Shown: positions 9,761 to 21,562, counted from the stretch's first letter. The stretch: DNA of 64,000 nucleotides from JAFGJQ01 sp964495075 (GCA_964495075.1 CAZBUJ010000016.1:1-64000), one strand, 5' to 3'. Numbers and translations: made by a program. The notes: generated from the letters alone by a model not told the origin.

Positions 9761-10684
9761 TTACCTCGCCAGTTTGGCACCGAGGTCCGGTACGCTGTAC
9801 ACGTTATCCTGGTTGAGCGGATCGTTGATGGCGGCGTCGGCCGCCCAGTCGTCAAACATATTCTGTGCCCCGCTCAGTGTCCCGGAACGCTGGTCGGGTC
9901 CGTTGGGCCCGTAGGACACGAAGACCGGGCGCCCGTTGGCCAGCCCGGTCAGCCGGGTGCTCAACGCGGCCCGCGAGTACTCATCCTCGTCGGACATCGG
10001 CTCGCGAGCGCTGAAGTACTCGATGGGCGCCCCCCAGGCGTCGACGTAATAGTCGAACGCCTCGTCGGTGTCGACGGACGTGTCGCCGGCGTCGATTGAC
10101 GCCTCGCTCTCCGGAGTGAACCCGGTGTCGCCGTCACGTTCCCAGTAGTACTGGCCGGTGTTGACGACCTTCCTGAATCGCGGATCGACGCGTTCCAGCG
10201 TGACGGCCGCCTCTTCCGAGTAAAGCCGGATGGCCAGCGCCATCGCGACGGTGCTGGTGGGCAGCAACCTGTCGAGGCCGCCGATGGTGGCGATCTCGAT
10301 GTAATGGTCGTTGACCAGCGCCCGCGGCGGACTCGAACCGGGGATCCCCCCTCCCGAAGTCGGGTCGGCGAAGAACTGCAGCTCGTCCGGCGGATAGCCT
10401 CCGCAGCGTTTGACGAACGGTTGGACTCGGCCCAACGTGCCGCGGGTCTCCTCCTTGAACTGATCGACCGCCATGTCGAGGATCGAGAACATGGCGCGGG
10501 TGTCGGCCTGCTTGGCGTTCTCCACCGCCCGGACGCTGATGCCGACCACCAGGCTGAGCAACACAATGATGATCCCGATAACGACGAGCAGTTCGACGAG
10601 CGTGAACGCCGGACGCGCCGCCCGCCGCCCGGCACCGCGCGTGGAATCAACGAAGCGGATTGAGGCGGTGCGTCGCATGATCAT
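9761..10684 (-). CDS. gspG: GspG-like pseudopilin (second copy)
   Basis: Predicted pseudopilin of 307 residues with the motif AFTLVELLVVIGIIIVLLSL preceded by a basic leader. The following helix (NAKQADTRAMFSILDMAVDQFKEE) is the GspG pattern in which a small residue-rich helix precedes a short beta sheet. The start overlaps the stop of the upstream gene by four bases (ATGA at 10681-10684), so the two are translationally coupled; an internal ATG at 10678 is an alternative. The upstream gene 10681-11694 is a related but clearly divergent protein, so this is a tandem pair. With five pilin-like proteins besides the GspK-like one, which subunit is the major one is not clear. Confidence 0.78.
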   Translation of the reverse strand: MIMRRTASIRFVDSTRGAGRRAARPAFTLVELLVVIGIIIVLLSLVVGISVRAVENAKQADTRAMFSILDMAVDQFKEETRGTLGRVQPFVKRCGGYPPDELQFFADPTSGGGIPGSSPPRALVNDHYIEIATIGGLDRLLPTSTVAMALAIRLYSEEAAVTLERVDPRFRKVVNTGQYYWERDGDTGFTPESEASIDAGDTSVDTDEAFDYYVDAWGAPIEYFSAREPMSDEDEYSRAALSTRLTGLANGRPVFVSYGPNGPDQRSGTLSGAQNMFDDWAADAAINDPLNQDNVYSVPDLGAKLAR

Positions 10685-11694
10685 TTCCAGTTGGTAATGT
10701 CGTCCGCGGTGCCGAACACGCCGTCCGGCCCCGGGGTGAAGAGCAGGTAGCGGTCCCGGTTGTGAGGGGTCGGCCGGGCGGTGACGGTCGGATCGCGGAT
10801 GTAATCGGCGAAATTCACCTGCCCGGGCTGCGCCCCGGTCGACACCATTCGGTGCACTTTGTGGAACACCAGGCCGTCAGTGGTCCCGTTGCCAACGACG
10901 AGGTCGCTGTTGTCCCGGATGTCGTAGATCCCGGGGGCCGTCGCGCTGGCGACGATTCCGGTGGCGGCCTTGTGGGCCCGGAAGTACACGATGGGGAAAT
11001 CGAACGCGTCCACGAACATCGGCAGGTCATAAATGCTGCCTCTCGGGGCCGATGACGGCGCTCCCCACGAGGCAGGGACGGCGGTCACCCAGCCGTTGTT
11101 AATGTAGTACCAACCGGTTCGGGTCTTCGTGTTGACGTCAACAAACGGACCGTACCGCGGGTGAGACGGCTCGGCGAAGCCGGGATCCGTGACACCGGAC
11201 GGCAAATACATGTGATAGGCACCGGGGACGTCGCTGATCACGTCGGCGTGCTGGTCGTTCCACCACTTGCCGTCCCCGTTAAAGTCCTCGAAGCCCGGCG
11301 TGTTGAGCTGATCAAAGCCGAGCAGGGCCGCCACCAGCAAGTGCGCGCCGGAGACCTTGACCTCCTGCGGGGCACTGGAGAACAGCGGGTCCGGGTTGCC
11401 GTAGAACGGGTTGAATATCTGCCCGAACTGGGCGGCGTTGGGGTTGTCGCTTACCGAGGGTGGATAATGACCGCCGATGGCACTTTCCGCCTTGAACAAT
11501 TCGAGGCCGGCCTCGAGGGCCCGGATGGTGGTCTTGGTGGCCGCCACCTTCGCCCGGACGCGGACCTTCTGGAGCGACGGAACCAGGATCGAGATCAGCA
11601 GACCGATGATGGCAATCACGGTCAGCAGCTCAACCAGAGTGAACCCGCGGGCCCGGGGGGGCCGTCCGTGTCTGGCCATTCGCCGTTGTGTCAT
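10681..11694 (-). CDS. gspG: GspG-like pseudopilin (first copy)
   Basis: Predicted pseudopilin of 337 residues. The prepilin motif GFTLVELLTVIAIIGLLISI follows a short basic leader (RHGRPPRAR), and the next helix (VRVRAKVAATKTTIRALEAG) contains the KTTIRALEAGLELFK stretch that resembles the GspG core (A..QI..L..AL..Y). The C-terminus has GPDGVFGTADDITNW, which closely matches the calcium-site loop of GspG (G.DG..GT.DDI.SW). This makes it the best candidate for the major pseudopilin. The Shine-Dalgarno AAAGGA lies eight bases before ATG. The gene follows gspF by 132 bp. Confidence 0.85.
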   Translation of the reverse strand: MTQRRMARHGRPPRARGFTLVELLTVIAIIGLLISILVPSLQKVRVRAKVAATKTTIRALEAGLELFKAESAIGGHYPPSVSDNPNAAQFGQIFNPFYGNPDPLFSSAPQEVKVSGAHLLVAALLGFDQLNTPGFEDFNGDGKWWNDQHADVISDVPGAYHMYLPSGVTDPGFAEPSHPRYGPFVDVNTKTRTGWYYINNGWVTAVPASWGAPSSAPRGSIYDLPMFVDAFDFPIVYFRAHKAATGIVASATAPGIYDIRDNSDLVVGNGTTDGLVFHKVHRMVSTGAQPGQVNFADYIRDPTVTARPTPHNRDRYLLFTPGPDGVFGTADDITNWK

Positions 11695-11826
11695 CGCGCC
11701 GTCCTTTGCTGGTTGCCAGCGTCTGCGTCGTTCGCTTCCGGCGATCGCGGCAGGGCTGGGCGGTTCCCACTCTGTCGTCCCCGACGACGGCCGGGCGGCC
11801 GGGCATCCGCCGCCGCCCCCGCCGGG

Positions 11827-13086
11827 CTAACTGCTGCCTCCCGACACCGACGAGATCAGCGAGACGAGGGGCATGAACAGGGCGACGACGATAAAGCCCA
11901 CCATCAAACCCAGGATCACGACCATCACCGGCTCGAGCAGCGACACCAGGCCGCCGACGAGTGTCTCGACCTCTTCGTCATAGTTGTCCGCGACCTTGAT
12001 GAGCATCTTGTCCAGCTCACCGGTCTCCTCGCCCACGTCGATCATGTTGACCACGATGCCGTCGCAGACCTTGGCGGCCCGCAGCGGGCTGGCGAAGCTG
12101 TCGCCCTCGCGGATGCGGTCGTGGACGTTCCCCAGCGCCTTGGCGTAGACCTCGTTGCCCGCGGTCTCCTTGGTGATGTTGATCGCCTCGAGAATCGGCA
12201 CACCGGCGTTGATCAGGGTGCCCAGCGTTCGCGTGAACCGGGCGACGGCGGTTTTCTCGAGGATCTGGCCGAGGATCGGCAACTTGAGCGTCACCGTATC
12301 CACGACCATCCGGCCACCCTTCGCCTGTTTCAGTAACTTGAGCAGCAGGATGAACCCGAGCGGGCTCAACAGCACGTAGGCCCACCCGTAGCTCTTCACG
12401 AACCAGTCGGAGATCGAGATCAGCAGGACGGTCACACCGGGCAGCGGCACGTTGAAGTCGATGAAGATATCTTTGAACTTCGGCACCACCGTGATCATGA
12501 TGCCCGACACGATACCGACCGCGAACAAGATCACGACGATCGGGTAGATCATCGCGCCGACGACTTTGCGTTTGAGGCGCTGGGCCTTCTCCATGAACTC
12601 CGCCAGGCGCAGGAGAATCACGTCGAGCACGCCGCCCGTCTCGCCGGCCGCGACCATGTTGACATAGAGTCGGTTGAACGCCTTCGGGTGCTTGGCGAAC
12701 GCTTCCGACAACGTGCTGCCGCCCTCCACGTCATCGGCCACCTGGCGGAGAATGTTCTTCATCAGACCGGGCTTCTGCTGCTGCTCGAGGATGCGCAGGG
12801 ACCGCAGGATCGGCAGGCCGGCATCCTGCAGCGTCGAGAGCTGACGGGTGAACTGGGTGATCACCTTGGAGCTGACGCCCCCGAACCCGCCGGCACCGGC
12901 GGCCTTCTTCTTCTTGGTCCCCCCGCCGACGGCCGGCTTCTTCTTGCCGCCCTTCTGGCGAATCCGGGTCGGGAAGTAGCCCATGGCACGAATGCGTGCC
13001 AGCGCGTCTTCACTCGACGCGGCTTCGACTTCGTCCTTGACGGCCTCGCCGGCCTGGTTCATCGCTTCGAAACTGAACGTGGGCAT
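11827..13086 (-). CDS. gspF: GspF/PilC inner-membrane platform protein
   Basis: Polytopic platform protein that couples the cytoplasmic ATPase to pilus or pseudopilus assembly. It is 419 residues, normal for the family. It shows the two duplicated T2SSF domains: residues about 75-200 (FTRQLSTLQDAGLPILRSLR, then VAAGETGGVLDVILLRLAEF) and about 275-410 (FTRTLGTLINAGVPILEAI, then IDVGEETGELDKML). Transmembrane segments lie near residues 180-205 and 230-255 and at the C-terminus (VVILGLMVGFIVVALFMPLV). The N-terminal linker is very lysine-rich (GGKKKPAVGGGTKKKKAAG). The gene sits between gspE and gspG as in classic operons. Confidence 0.95.
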   Translation of the reverse strand: MPTFSFEAMNQAGEAVKDEVEAASSEDALARIRAMGYFPTRIRQKGGKKKPAVGGGTKKKKAAGAGGFGGVSSKVITQFTRQLSTLQDAGLPILRSLRILEQQQKPGLMKNILRQVADDVEGGSTLSEAFAKHPKAFNRLYVNMVAAGETGGVLDVILLRLAEFMEKAQRLKRKVVGAMIYPIVVILFAVGIVSGIMITVVPKFKDIFIDFNVPLPGVTVLLISISDWFVKSYGWAYVLLSPLGFILLLKLLKQAKGGRMVVDTVTLKLPILGQILEKTAVARFTRTLGTLINAGVPILEAINITKETAGNEVYAKALGNVHDRIREGDSFASPLRAAKVCDGIVVNMIDVGEETGELDKMLIKVADNYDEEVETLVGGLVSLLEPVMVVILGLMVGFIVVALFMPLVSLISSVSGGSS

Positions 13087-13226
13087 GGTCGACCCTCGCT
13101 TGTCAGACCCCGTCGCCGGGTGCGTGCCCGGCTGGCCGCCGCTCGCAATCGCCGGCCCGGCCCGCGAAGCCGCCGGCGTCAGCCCCGGCCGGCCGGCCGC
13201 TCGTCGCCCGACGCGGTCCGGGCTGC

Positions 13227-14972
13227 TTATGCCTCGTCAATGACGGTTTCCTTGACGACCTCTTCGATCGTGGTCACACCGTCGTAGATGCCCAACAACC
13301 CCGCGTCGCGAAGCGGTCGCATGCCGCGTTTGACCGCCTCGGACCGCAGCAGGTTCGACGAGGCGTGCCGCATGACCATCTCGCGGAGGTGGTCGTCCAT
13401 GACCATGATCTCAAAGAGGCCCATGCGGCCGCGGTAGCCGGTGTTGTTGCAGTAATCGCACCCCTTGCCATAGTAGAGCTTGCGACCACCGATGTCTTCC
13501 GGCGTCAGCGCCAGCTCCATCAGGAGCTCTTCCGACGGCTTGAATTCGGCCTTGCAGTTCTCACAGATGCGTCGCACAAGCCGCTGGGCGACGATGGCCT
13601 CCAGTGTAGCTGTAATCAAGAACGGTTCCAGTCCCAGATCGAGCAAGCGCGCAATACTGGAGGGTGCGTCGTTCGTGTGCAGGGTGGTGAATACCAGGTG
13701 TCCGGTCAAGGAAGCCTGTACGGAGATCTGTCCCGTTTCCAGGTCACGCACCTCGCCGACCAGGATGATGTCCGGGTCCTGCCGCAGGAAGCTGCGCAGG
13801 GCCCGGGCGAAGCTCATGCCCACTTCGGAGCGGACCTGGCATTGGATGAGCCCGTCGATGTCGTACTCGACCGGGTCCTCGACGGTCAGGATCTTGACGT
13901 CGGGGTTGTTCAGCTCGGACAAGGCGGCGTAAAGCGTGGTGGTCTTGCCCGACCCGGTGGGGCCGGTGTTGACGATGATCCCGTTGGGCTTGCGAATGAG
14001 CTGCCGGAACGCCACGAGATCGTCGTCCCGCATGCCGATCCGGTCCAGGTCGAGGGCGACGTTGGCGCGGTCGAGCACCCGCATCACGATGCTTTCTCCG
14101 AACATCGTGGGCAGGACGGACACGCGGAGGTCGACCGGGTTGCCGCCGACCACCAGTTCGATCCGGCCGTCCTGCGGCAGCCGGCGCTCGGCGATGTCGA
14201 GGCTCGACATGACCTTGATCCGCGAAGCGATGGCCATCGCGATGTGGCGGGGCGGGGGCACCATTTCGTAAAGAACCCCATCGATGCGGTACCGCATCTT
14301 GAATTCATCCTCGAACGGCTCGAAGTGAATGTCGCTCGCCTTGTCGCGAATGGCCTGCAGCAGCACGAGGTTGAGCAGCTTCTTGACCGGGTTCGATTCG
14401 GCGAGTTCCTTGAGTTCGTCGAGATCGATGCTCGCGCCGCGGCCCTCGAACTTGGCGAGCGTTTCGTCGGCGGAGATTTCGTCGATCAGGCCGGTGATCG
14501 ATTCGGCCGCCTCCTCGGGATAGTAGCGGTCGAGGGCGGCCTGGAGCTGGTCGGCGGGGCAGATGGACGCCCGGACGGTGTAACCCATCAACCGCGCGAG
14601 GTCGTCGGTGGCGTGGAAGTTGTCCGGGCTGGACATCGCGATCTTGAGCGTGTTGCTGCCGGGGTTGTAGTCGAACGGGACCACGCGGTAGGTATTGGCC
14701 ATCTGGGCGGGGATCAACCCGATCACTTCCGGGGCGACGTCCATCTCACCGAGACTGACCCGGCCCATCCCCGCCTGGGCGGCGAGGGCGATGTTCAGAT
14801 CGTTCTCGGTGATCTTGCCGGCATCGACAAGGATCGCCCCGATGGGGCCCTTGCGGGACTTCTGAATCTCGAGCGCCTCGTGGACGTCGGCCCGGCGGAT
14901 CTTGCCCATCTTGATCAGGATGCGACCCAGCTTCTGCCCACGATATTGATCCGGATTGTAACTTTCGACCAT
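13227..14972 (-). CDS. gspE: GspE/PilB-family secretion ATPase
   Basis: Cytoplasmic hexameric ATPase that powers pseudopilus assembly; 581 residues. The N-terminal part (LGRILIKMGKIRRADVHEAL) is the MshEN/GspE-N type found in PilB-like enzymes. The ATPase core has Walker A GPTGSGKTTTLY (about 334-345), Asp box SEVGMSFARALRSFLRQDPD, Walker B DIILVGEVRD and a His box LTGHLVFTTLHTNDAP. A zinc-binding tetracysteine follows (CENCKAEF...GCDYCNNTGYRGR), as in GspE/PilB but not PilT. The start follows GGAGTGAT. A second enzyme of the same type lies at 16280-18031. Confidence 0.95.
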   Translation of the reverse strand: MVESYNPDQYRGQKLGRILIKMGKIRRADVHEALEIQKSRKGPIGAILVDAGKITENDLNIALAAQAGMGRVSLGEMDVAPEVIGLIPAQMANTYRVVPFDYNPGSNTLKIAMSSPDNFHATDDLARLMGYTVRASICPADQLQAALDRYYPEEAAESITGLIDEISADETLAKFEGRGASIDLDELKELAESNPVKKLLNLVLLQAIRDKASDIHFEPFEDEFKMRYRIDGVLYEMVPPPRHIAMAIASRIKVMSSLDIAERRLPQDGRIELVVGGNPVDLRVSVLPTMFGESIVMRVLDRANVALDLDRIGMRDDDLVAFRQLIRKPNGIIVNTGPTGSGKTTTLYAALSELNNPDVKILTVEDPVEYDIDGLIQCQVRSEVGMSFARALRSFLRQDPDIILVGEVRDLETGQISVQASLTGHLVFTTLHTNDAPSSIARLLDLGLEPFLITATLEAIVAQRLVRRICENCKAEFKPSEELLMELALTPEDIGGRKLYYGKGCDYCNNTGYRGRMGLFEIMVMDDHLREMVMRHASSNLLRSEAVKRGMRPLRDAGLLGIYDGVTTIEEVVKETVIDEA

Positions 14973-15066
14973 CGCTGATCACTCCAGCGCCCGCGCCTTC
15001 CCGCGAGCGATCCCTCGGCGGGGCGCGTCGCCTGCGGTTGCCCGGGTCGGGCGTCGCCGCGCCGTC

Positions 15067-16200
15067 CTACGACCGCAGGATGTCGTCCTCGCCCAGGCCC
15101 TTCTCCTTGCCCTCGGCGGCGATCGCCTGGCCGCGCCGAAAGGCATCGATCTTGTCCTGCATGTCGCCCGGGCGGCGGCTCTTGTCCACGGCCTCGTGGT
15201 CGTTGATCTTTCCTTCCCGATAGAGCCCCCACAGGTGCTCATCCAGCAGTTGCATGCCGTACTTCTTGCCCGTCTGAATCGCCGAATCGACGCGGTAGGT
15301 CTTGTTCTCGCGAATGAGGTTCGAGATGGCCGGCGTGACGACCATGAACTCGTACGCCGCGACCATGCCCTTGGGGATCCGCGGGCACAGCGCCTGCGAC
15401 AGGACCGCGATCAGGTTCGTCGACAACTGGACGCGGATCTGCTCCTGCTGCTCGGTGGGGAAGGCGTCGATGATCCGGTTGACCGTGCCCTGGCACCCGG
15501 TGGTGTGGACGGTGCTGAACACCAGGTGGCCCGTCTCGGCGGCCCGGATGGCGGACTCCATCGTTTCCAGGTCACGCAGCTCCCCGACAAGGATCACGTC
15601 CGGGTCCTGTCGCAGCACGCGGCGCAGGGCCTCGGAGAAGCTCGGGACGTCGACGCCGACCTCACGCTGGTTAATGACCGACTTCTTGTGGTAGTGGTAG
15701 TATTCGATCGGGTCCTCGACCGTCACGATGTGGCGGTCGAAGTTCGAGTTGATGAAATCGAGCATGGAGGCGAGGGTGGTCGTCTTGCCGGAGCCGGTCG
15801 GCCCGGTGACCAGGAACAACCCACGGGGCCGGCGGCACAGGGCGCGGCAGATCTTCGGCAAGCCGATCTCTTCGAAGCTCAGCAGCCGCGTCGGGATCAA
15901 CCGCAGCACCAGGGCCAGGTGCCCCTTCTGCCGGAACACCGACACGCGGAACCGGCCGGCGTCCCCGAACGCGAACCCGAAGTCGGTGCCGCCCTCTTCC
16001 TGGATCTCCTGCTGGTTTCGTTCCGGGGTGATCGACTTCATCAGCGCGGTCGTGTCTTCCGGCTCGAGCGTCTTCGTCTCGAGCGACTTCATGTGCCCGT
16101 GCAGTCGAATCACGGGGGGGCGGCCGACCGTCAGGTGCAGGTCCGACGCCTCGTTCTTGATCACCGTCTCCAGAAGCCGATCAATATGTACGGTTGCCAT
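15067..16200 (-). CDS. pilT: PilT twitching-motility retraction ATPase
   Basis: Hexameric ATPase that drives depolymerisation of type IV pili. At 377 residues it has the PilT length, and the N-terminal PilT signature ASDLHLTVGRPPVIRLHG is present. Walker A is GPTGSGKTTTLASMLDFIN, the Asp box region is VGVDVPSFSEALRRVLRQDP, Walker B is VILVGELRDLETMESAIRAA and the His box is GHLVFSTVHTTG. The zinc tetracysteine of GspE is absent. The C-terminal PilT helix appears as AISNLIRENKTYRVDSAIQT (AIRNLIRE in classic PilT). Its presence between two assembly ATPases indicates a retractable type IV pilus rather than a pure type II secretion system. Confidence 0.95.
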   Translation of the reverse strand: MATVHIDRLLETVIKNEASDLHLTVGRPPVIRLHGHMKSLETKTLEPEDTTALMKSITPERNQQEIQEEGGTDFGFAFGDAGRFRVSVFRQKGHLALVLRLIPTRLLSFEEIGLPKICRALCRRPRGLFLVTGPTGSGKTTTLASMLDFINSNFDRHIVTVEDPIEYYHYHKKSVINQREVGVDVPSFSEALRRVLRQDPDVILVGELRDLETMESAIRAAETGHLVFSTVHTTGCQGTVNRIIDAFPTEQQEQIRVQLSTNLIAVLSQALCPRIPKGMVAAYEFMVVTPAISNLIRENKTYRVDSAIQTGKKYGMQLLDEHLWGLYREGKINDHEAVDKSRRPGDMQDKIDAFRRGQAIAAEGKEKGLGEDDILRS

Positions 16201-16279
16201 GCTTCACTCAGTCCATCCAGTGCGTTCGTGCCGACTCCTCACCAACCCGGGCGATCCATCCCAGGTTCGCGGCGGCGCA

Positions 16280-18031
<1,752 letters not shown>

Positions 18032-18247
18032 AATCTCCCGCGAGTACGTTGACGGACGTACGGCTCGAGCCAGGGTGCTGACCATGCCCGTTCGCGGCGG
18101 CCGCTCACCCCGGCGGCCTGGCGGCGTCCGGTCCCGAGGGAGGGGCTCCGACGCCGCTGCACGGGCCTGAAAATTCTACTTGCCCTGATCCGCGGCATCA
18201 AGCGGCGTCGAATCGGCTTTGCCCGCCCGCCACGCCGCACCCAATCG

Positions 18248-18275
18248 TTGACAGGCGCGGTCCCGCTCTCATAAT
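18248..18275 (+). promoter_or_regulatory. Sigma-70-type promoter for ppdK
   Basis: A perfect -35 box TTGACA (18248-18253) and a good -10 box CATAAT (18270-18275) are separated by 16 bp. They lie 60 bp upstream of the ppdK start in the 304-bp gap between the divergent pilB and ppdK genes. No other gene occupies the gap. Activity is inferred from sequence only. Confidence 0.65.
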
Positions 18276-18335
18276 GGCCCACACGCCACGATTAGACGAA
18301 CGCATCACCAATGGCACGAAAAGGACGGAGCGACC

Positions 18336-21300
18336 ATGGCCAGCGATAAGAAATGGGTCTACTTTTTCGGCAAGGGGCAGGCGGAGGGTAAAGCCCAGAC
18401 CAAGGCCGTGCTGGGGGGCAAGGGCCTCGGACTGGCACAGATGACGGCCATCGGGCTCCCCGTCCCGCCGGGCTTCACCATCGTCACGGAGGCGTGCGAC
18501 TACTACTTTCACAACAACAAGCGCTGGCCGCGGGACCTGGAACAGGCGATCCGCAAATCCATGGCCCGGCTGGAAAAGACGGCCAAAAAGCGATTGGGGG
18601 ACCCGGACAAGCCGCTACTGGTCTCCGTCCGGTCCGGGGCCGCCATCTCCATGCCCGGCATGATGGAGACCATCCTGAACCTGGGCTTGAACGACGAGGT
18701 GGTGGAGGGGCTGGCCCGGCTGTCCAACAACCGCCGGTTCGCCCTCGATGCCTACCGCCGACTGATCATGATGTACGGCTCGACGGCCAAGGGCGTGGAC
18801 CGGCAGCTCTTCGAGCACGCGTTCCACGAGGTGAAAGAGCGGCACACGCGGGCCCGCCTGTTCAAAGGGCCGGGCGAGCCGGTGGCCGACACCGACATCA
18901 ACGAGGACGAGCTCGCCCACATCGTCGACGCGTTCAAGTCGATCTACCAGGACAATACGGGCGAGCCGTTCCCCCAGGGCGCCTTTGATCAGCTCAGCGG
19001 CGCGATCTCCGCCGTCTTTGAGAGTTGGAACGCGAAGAAGGCAATCGAATACCGCAACGCGGAGAAAATCACCGGACTGAAAGGGACGGCCGTCAACGTG
19101 TGCCAGATGGTGTTCGGCAACATGGGGGCCGACTGCGGCACCGGCGTGTGCTTCACCCGCGATCCCAACACGGGGGCGAACGAGTACTACGGCGACATGC
19201 TGTTCGACGCCCAGGGCGAGGACGTGGTGGCCGGCGTCCGGACGCCGATCAAACTCGACGAACTCGCCCGCACCATGCCCGACGTGTACGACCAGCTCGA
19301 CGCGATCCGCGTGATCCTCGAGGTCGAATACGGGGAGATGCAGGACCTCGAATTCACCATCGAACGCGGGCAGTTGTTCATGCTGCAATGCCGGACCGGC
19401 AAGCGGTCACCGGCGGCGGCGTTCAAGATCGCGGTGGACCAGGCGAGCAAGCCGCTCATCCCGCCGGCCCGGGCGCGGGAACTGCTCAAGAAAAAACTGG
19501 TCAGCCGGGCGATTGCCACCCGCGCCACCAGACCGCTCATCTCGCGGGAGACGGCGGTGAGCCGGATCCAACCGGTCGACATCGAGCGACTCTTCTACCC
19601 CGAGATCGACTGGTCCGCGGTCAACGCCGGCGGGTCGATCGAGGGGGCCAAGGAGGCCAAGTGGCGTGAGTCGGGGCTGGCCACCGGTATCAACGCGGTG
19701 CCAGGCGCAGCCTGCGGCAAGGTCGTGTTCGACGCGGGCGACGCGGAGGAGATGGCCAGGGGCGGGGAGAAGGTGATCCTGGTCCGGAAGGAAACCTCGC
19801 CGGAGGATGTGGGCGGCATGCACGCGGCGGTGGGCATCCTGACCGCGACGGGTGGCAAGACGTCGCACGCGGCGGTGGTGGCTCGCGGGTGGGGCAAGTG
19901 CTGCATCGTCGGTTGCGAGACGCTCAAGATCGACGAAGGGGCCGGCCATTTCTCGGCGAACGGGCGCACCGTCCGCCGGGGCGACGTGATCACCCTGGAC
20001 GGCAGTGCGGACAAGCGGAACGTGTTCTCGGGCGCACTGCCGCTGATCAGCCGCCAGCCACCGCAAGAATACAACACGTTCATGAGCTGGTGCGACCAGC
20101 TCCGTCGCCTGAAGGTGCGCACCAATGCCGATACGCCGGCGGACTCGGCCAAGGCCGTGTCGATGGGCGCCGAAGGCATCGGCCTGTGCCGGACCGAGCA
20201 CATGTTTTTCGAGACGGAGGAGCGGCGACTGGCGATGCAAGAGATGATCATCGCCGACAACGAGGATGCCCGGCGCCGGGCCCTCGACAAGCTGCTGCCG
20301 TTCCAGCGGAACGACTTCATCGGCATCTTCGACGCGATGGACGGCAAGCCGGTCACCATCCGGCTGATCGACCCGCCGCTGCACGAGTTCCTCCCGCACA
20401 CCGACGACGATCAGCACCTGCTGGCCCGTCACTGCGGGGTCGAAGTGGAGCACATCCGGCAACGGGCGTCGCAGTTGATGGAATCCAACCCGATGCTGGG
20501 GCACCGCGGCTGCCGCCTGTGCATCACCTATCCCGAGATTCTCGAGATGCAGGTCCGGGCGATCATTGAAGCGGCGATCAACTGCCAGAAGCGCGGCGTG
20601 AAGGTGCTGCCCGAGATCATGATCCCGCTCTCGATCGACGCGAAGGAACTGGGCATCCTGGTCGAGCGTTCCAAGGCCGTCGCGGACGCGATTCTGGGCC
20701 AGGCGGACGACTCGCTGCCCTACCTCGTGGGGACGATGATCGAGACGCCGCGGGCCGCCCTGACCGCCGACAAGATCGCCGAGGTGGCGGAGTTCTTCAG
20801 CTACGGCACCAATGATCTGACCCAGACGACGATGGCCCTGTCCCGCGACGATGCGGGGCGTTTCCTGCCCGAGTACTGTGACGCGAATGGGGCGGGCATC
20901 TTCAAGAGCGATCCGTTCCAGTCACTCGACGTGGAGGGGGTCGGGTTGCTGGTCAAGTGGGGAATCGAGCGGGGCCGGTCCACGCGACCGAAGCTCAAGA
21001 TCGGGATCTGCGGCGAGCACGGCGGTGAAGCCGCCTCGGTGCGGTTCTGTCATCAGGTCGGTATGGACTACGTCTCATGCAGCCCGTACCGCGTCCCCAT
21101 CGCCCGGCTCGCCGCCGCCCAGGCGGTGGTCGAGGAAGCGGCCAAGCCGACTCGGGCCGCCGCGGCGAAACGAAAGCCCGCCAAGGCCGCCACCAAAACG
21201 GTGAAGGCCAGGGCCGCCAAAGTCAAGAAGGCGAAGAAGTCGGCCAAGGCGAAATCCAAAGAGAAAACCAGGACGGTCGCCGCGGCCAAGAAGAAGAGCA

Positions 21301-21368
21301 AGGCCGCCAAGAAGACCAAGGCCAGGAAGGCGAAGGGAAAGAAGGGCACGTCGAAGAAGCGGCGCTAG
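18336..21368 (+). CDS. ppdK: Pyruvate, phosphate dikinase with histone H1-like C-terminal tail
   Basis: Interconverts pyruvate + ATP + Pi with phosphoenolpyruvate + AMP + PPi in glycolysis/gluconeogenesis. The N-terminal nucleotide-binding domain starts with VYFFGKGQAEG...LGGKGLGLAQM. The swivelling phosphohistidine domain has TGGKTSHAAVVARG with catalytic His at residue 511. The PEP-binding TIM barrel has LCRTEHMFF, GTNDLTQ and the catalytic Cys at residue 892 in CGEHGGE. The normal enzyme ends near residue 933 (SPYRVPIARLAAAQAVVEE). It is followed by a 74-residue tail, KPTRAAAAKRKPAKAATKT... to the stop, with 28 Lys and 7 Arg, resembling histone H1/AlgP tails. The reading frame through the tail is continuous with no sign of frameshift. 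A small SET-domain gene follows. A sigma-70-like promoter and an rGDP-type leader are upstream at 18248. Confidence 0.96.
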   Translation: MASDKKWVYFFGKGQAEGKAQTKAVLGGKGLGLAQMTAIGLPVPPGFTIVTEACDYYFHNNKRWPRDLEQAIRKSMARLEKTAKKRLGDPDKPLLVSVRSGAAISMPGMMETILNLGLNDEVVEGLARLSNNRRFALDAYRRLIMMYGSTAKGVDRQLFEHAFHEVKERHTRARLFKGPGEPVADTDINEDELAHIVDAFKSIYQDNTGEPFPQGAFDQLSGAISAVFESWNAKKAIEYRNAEKITGLKGTAVNVCQMVFGNMGADCGTGVCFTRDPNTGANEYYGDMLFDAQGEDVVAGVRTPIKLDELARTMPDVYDQLDAIRVILEVEYGEMQDLEFTIERGQLFMLQCRTGKRSPAAAFKIAVDQASKPLIPPARARELLKKKLVSRAIATRATRPLISRETAVSRIQPVDIERLFYPEIDWSAVNAGGSIEGAKEAKWRESGLATGINAVPGAACGKVVFDAGDAEEMARGGEKVILVRKETSPEDVGGMHAAVGILTATGGKTSHAAVVARGWGKCCIVGCETLKIDEGAGHFSANGRTVRRGDVITLDGSADKRNVFSGALPLISRQPPQEYNTFMSWCDQLRRLKVRTNADTPADSAKAVSMGAEGIGLCRTEHMFFETEERRLAMQEMIIADNEDARRRALDKLLPFQRNDFIGIFDAMDGKPVTIRLIDPPLHEFLPHTDDDQHLLARHCGVEVEHIRQRASQLMESNPMLGHRGCRLCITYPEILEMQVRAIIEAAINCQKRGVKVLPEIMIPLSIDAKELGILVERSKAVADAILGQADDSLPYLVGTMIETPRAALTADKIAEVAEFFSYGTNDLTQTTMALSRDDAGRFLPEYCDANGAGIFKSDPFQSLDVEGVGLLVKWGIERGRSTRPKLKIGICGEHGGEAASVRFCHQVGMDYVSCSPYRVPIARLAAAQAVVEEAAKPTRAAAAKRKPAKAATKTVKARAAKVKKAKKSAKAKSKEKTRTVAAAKKKSKAAKKTKARKAKGKKGTSKKRR

Positions 21369-21373
21369 CCGGC

Positions 21374-21397
21374 GCCGGCCCGCATGGTCGGGCCGGC
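21374..21397 (+). terminator. Hairpin after ppdK
   Basis: A perfect 9-bp inverted repeat, GCCGGCCCG (21374-21382) and CGGGCCGGC (21389-21397), with a 6-base loop starts 6 bp after the ppdK stop. There is no T-tract, so it may stabilise the transcript end or work with Rho rather than act as an intrinsic terminator. Confidence 0.5.
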
Positions 21398-21562
21398 TCA
21401 TCATCACACCCGCGCGCGACGCCGTTCATCGCGACGATGAGGGCCGGCGTTCATGAGGCGCACTCATCACGCAACGCGAATTCCGCGGTGATCGGGATTG
21501 CCACGCGACGCGGCGCCTCTGTATACTCCCCGCCGCGACCACGGACAACTGGAGCAAGCCGC

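Noticed and set aside
13365..14978. A 537-codon plus-strand frame opposite gspE
   Set aside because: The minus-strand frame has all GspE motifs; the plus-strand translation has no recognisable domain.
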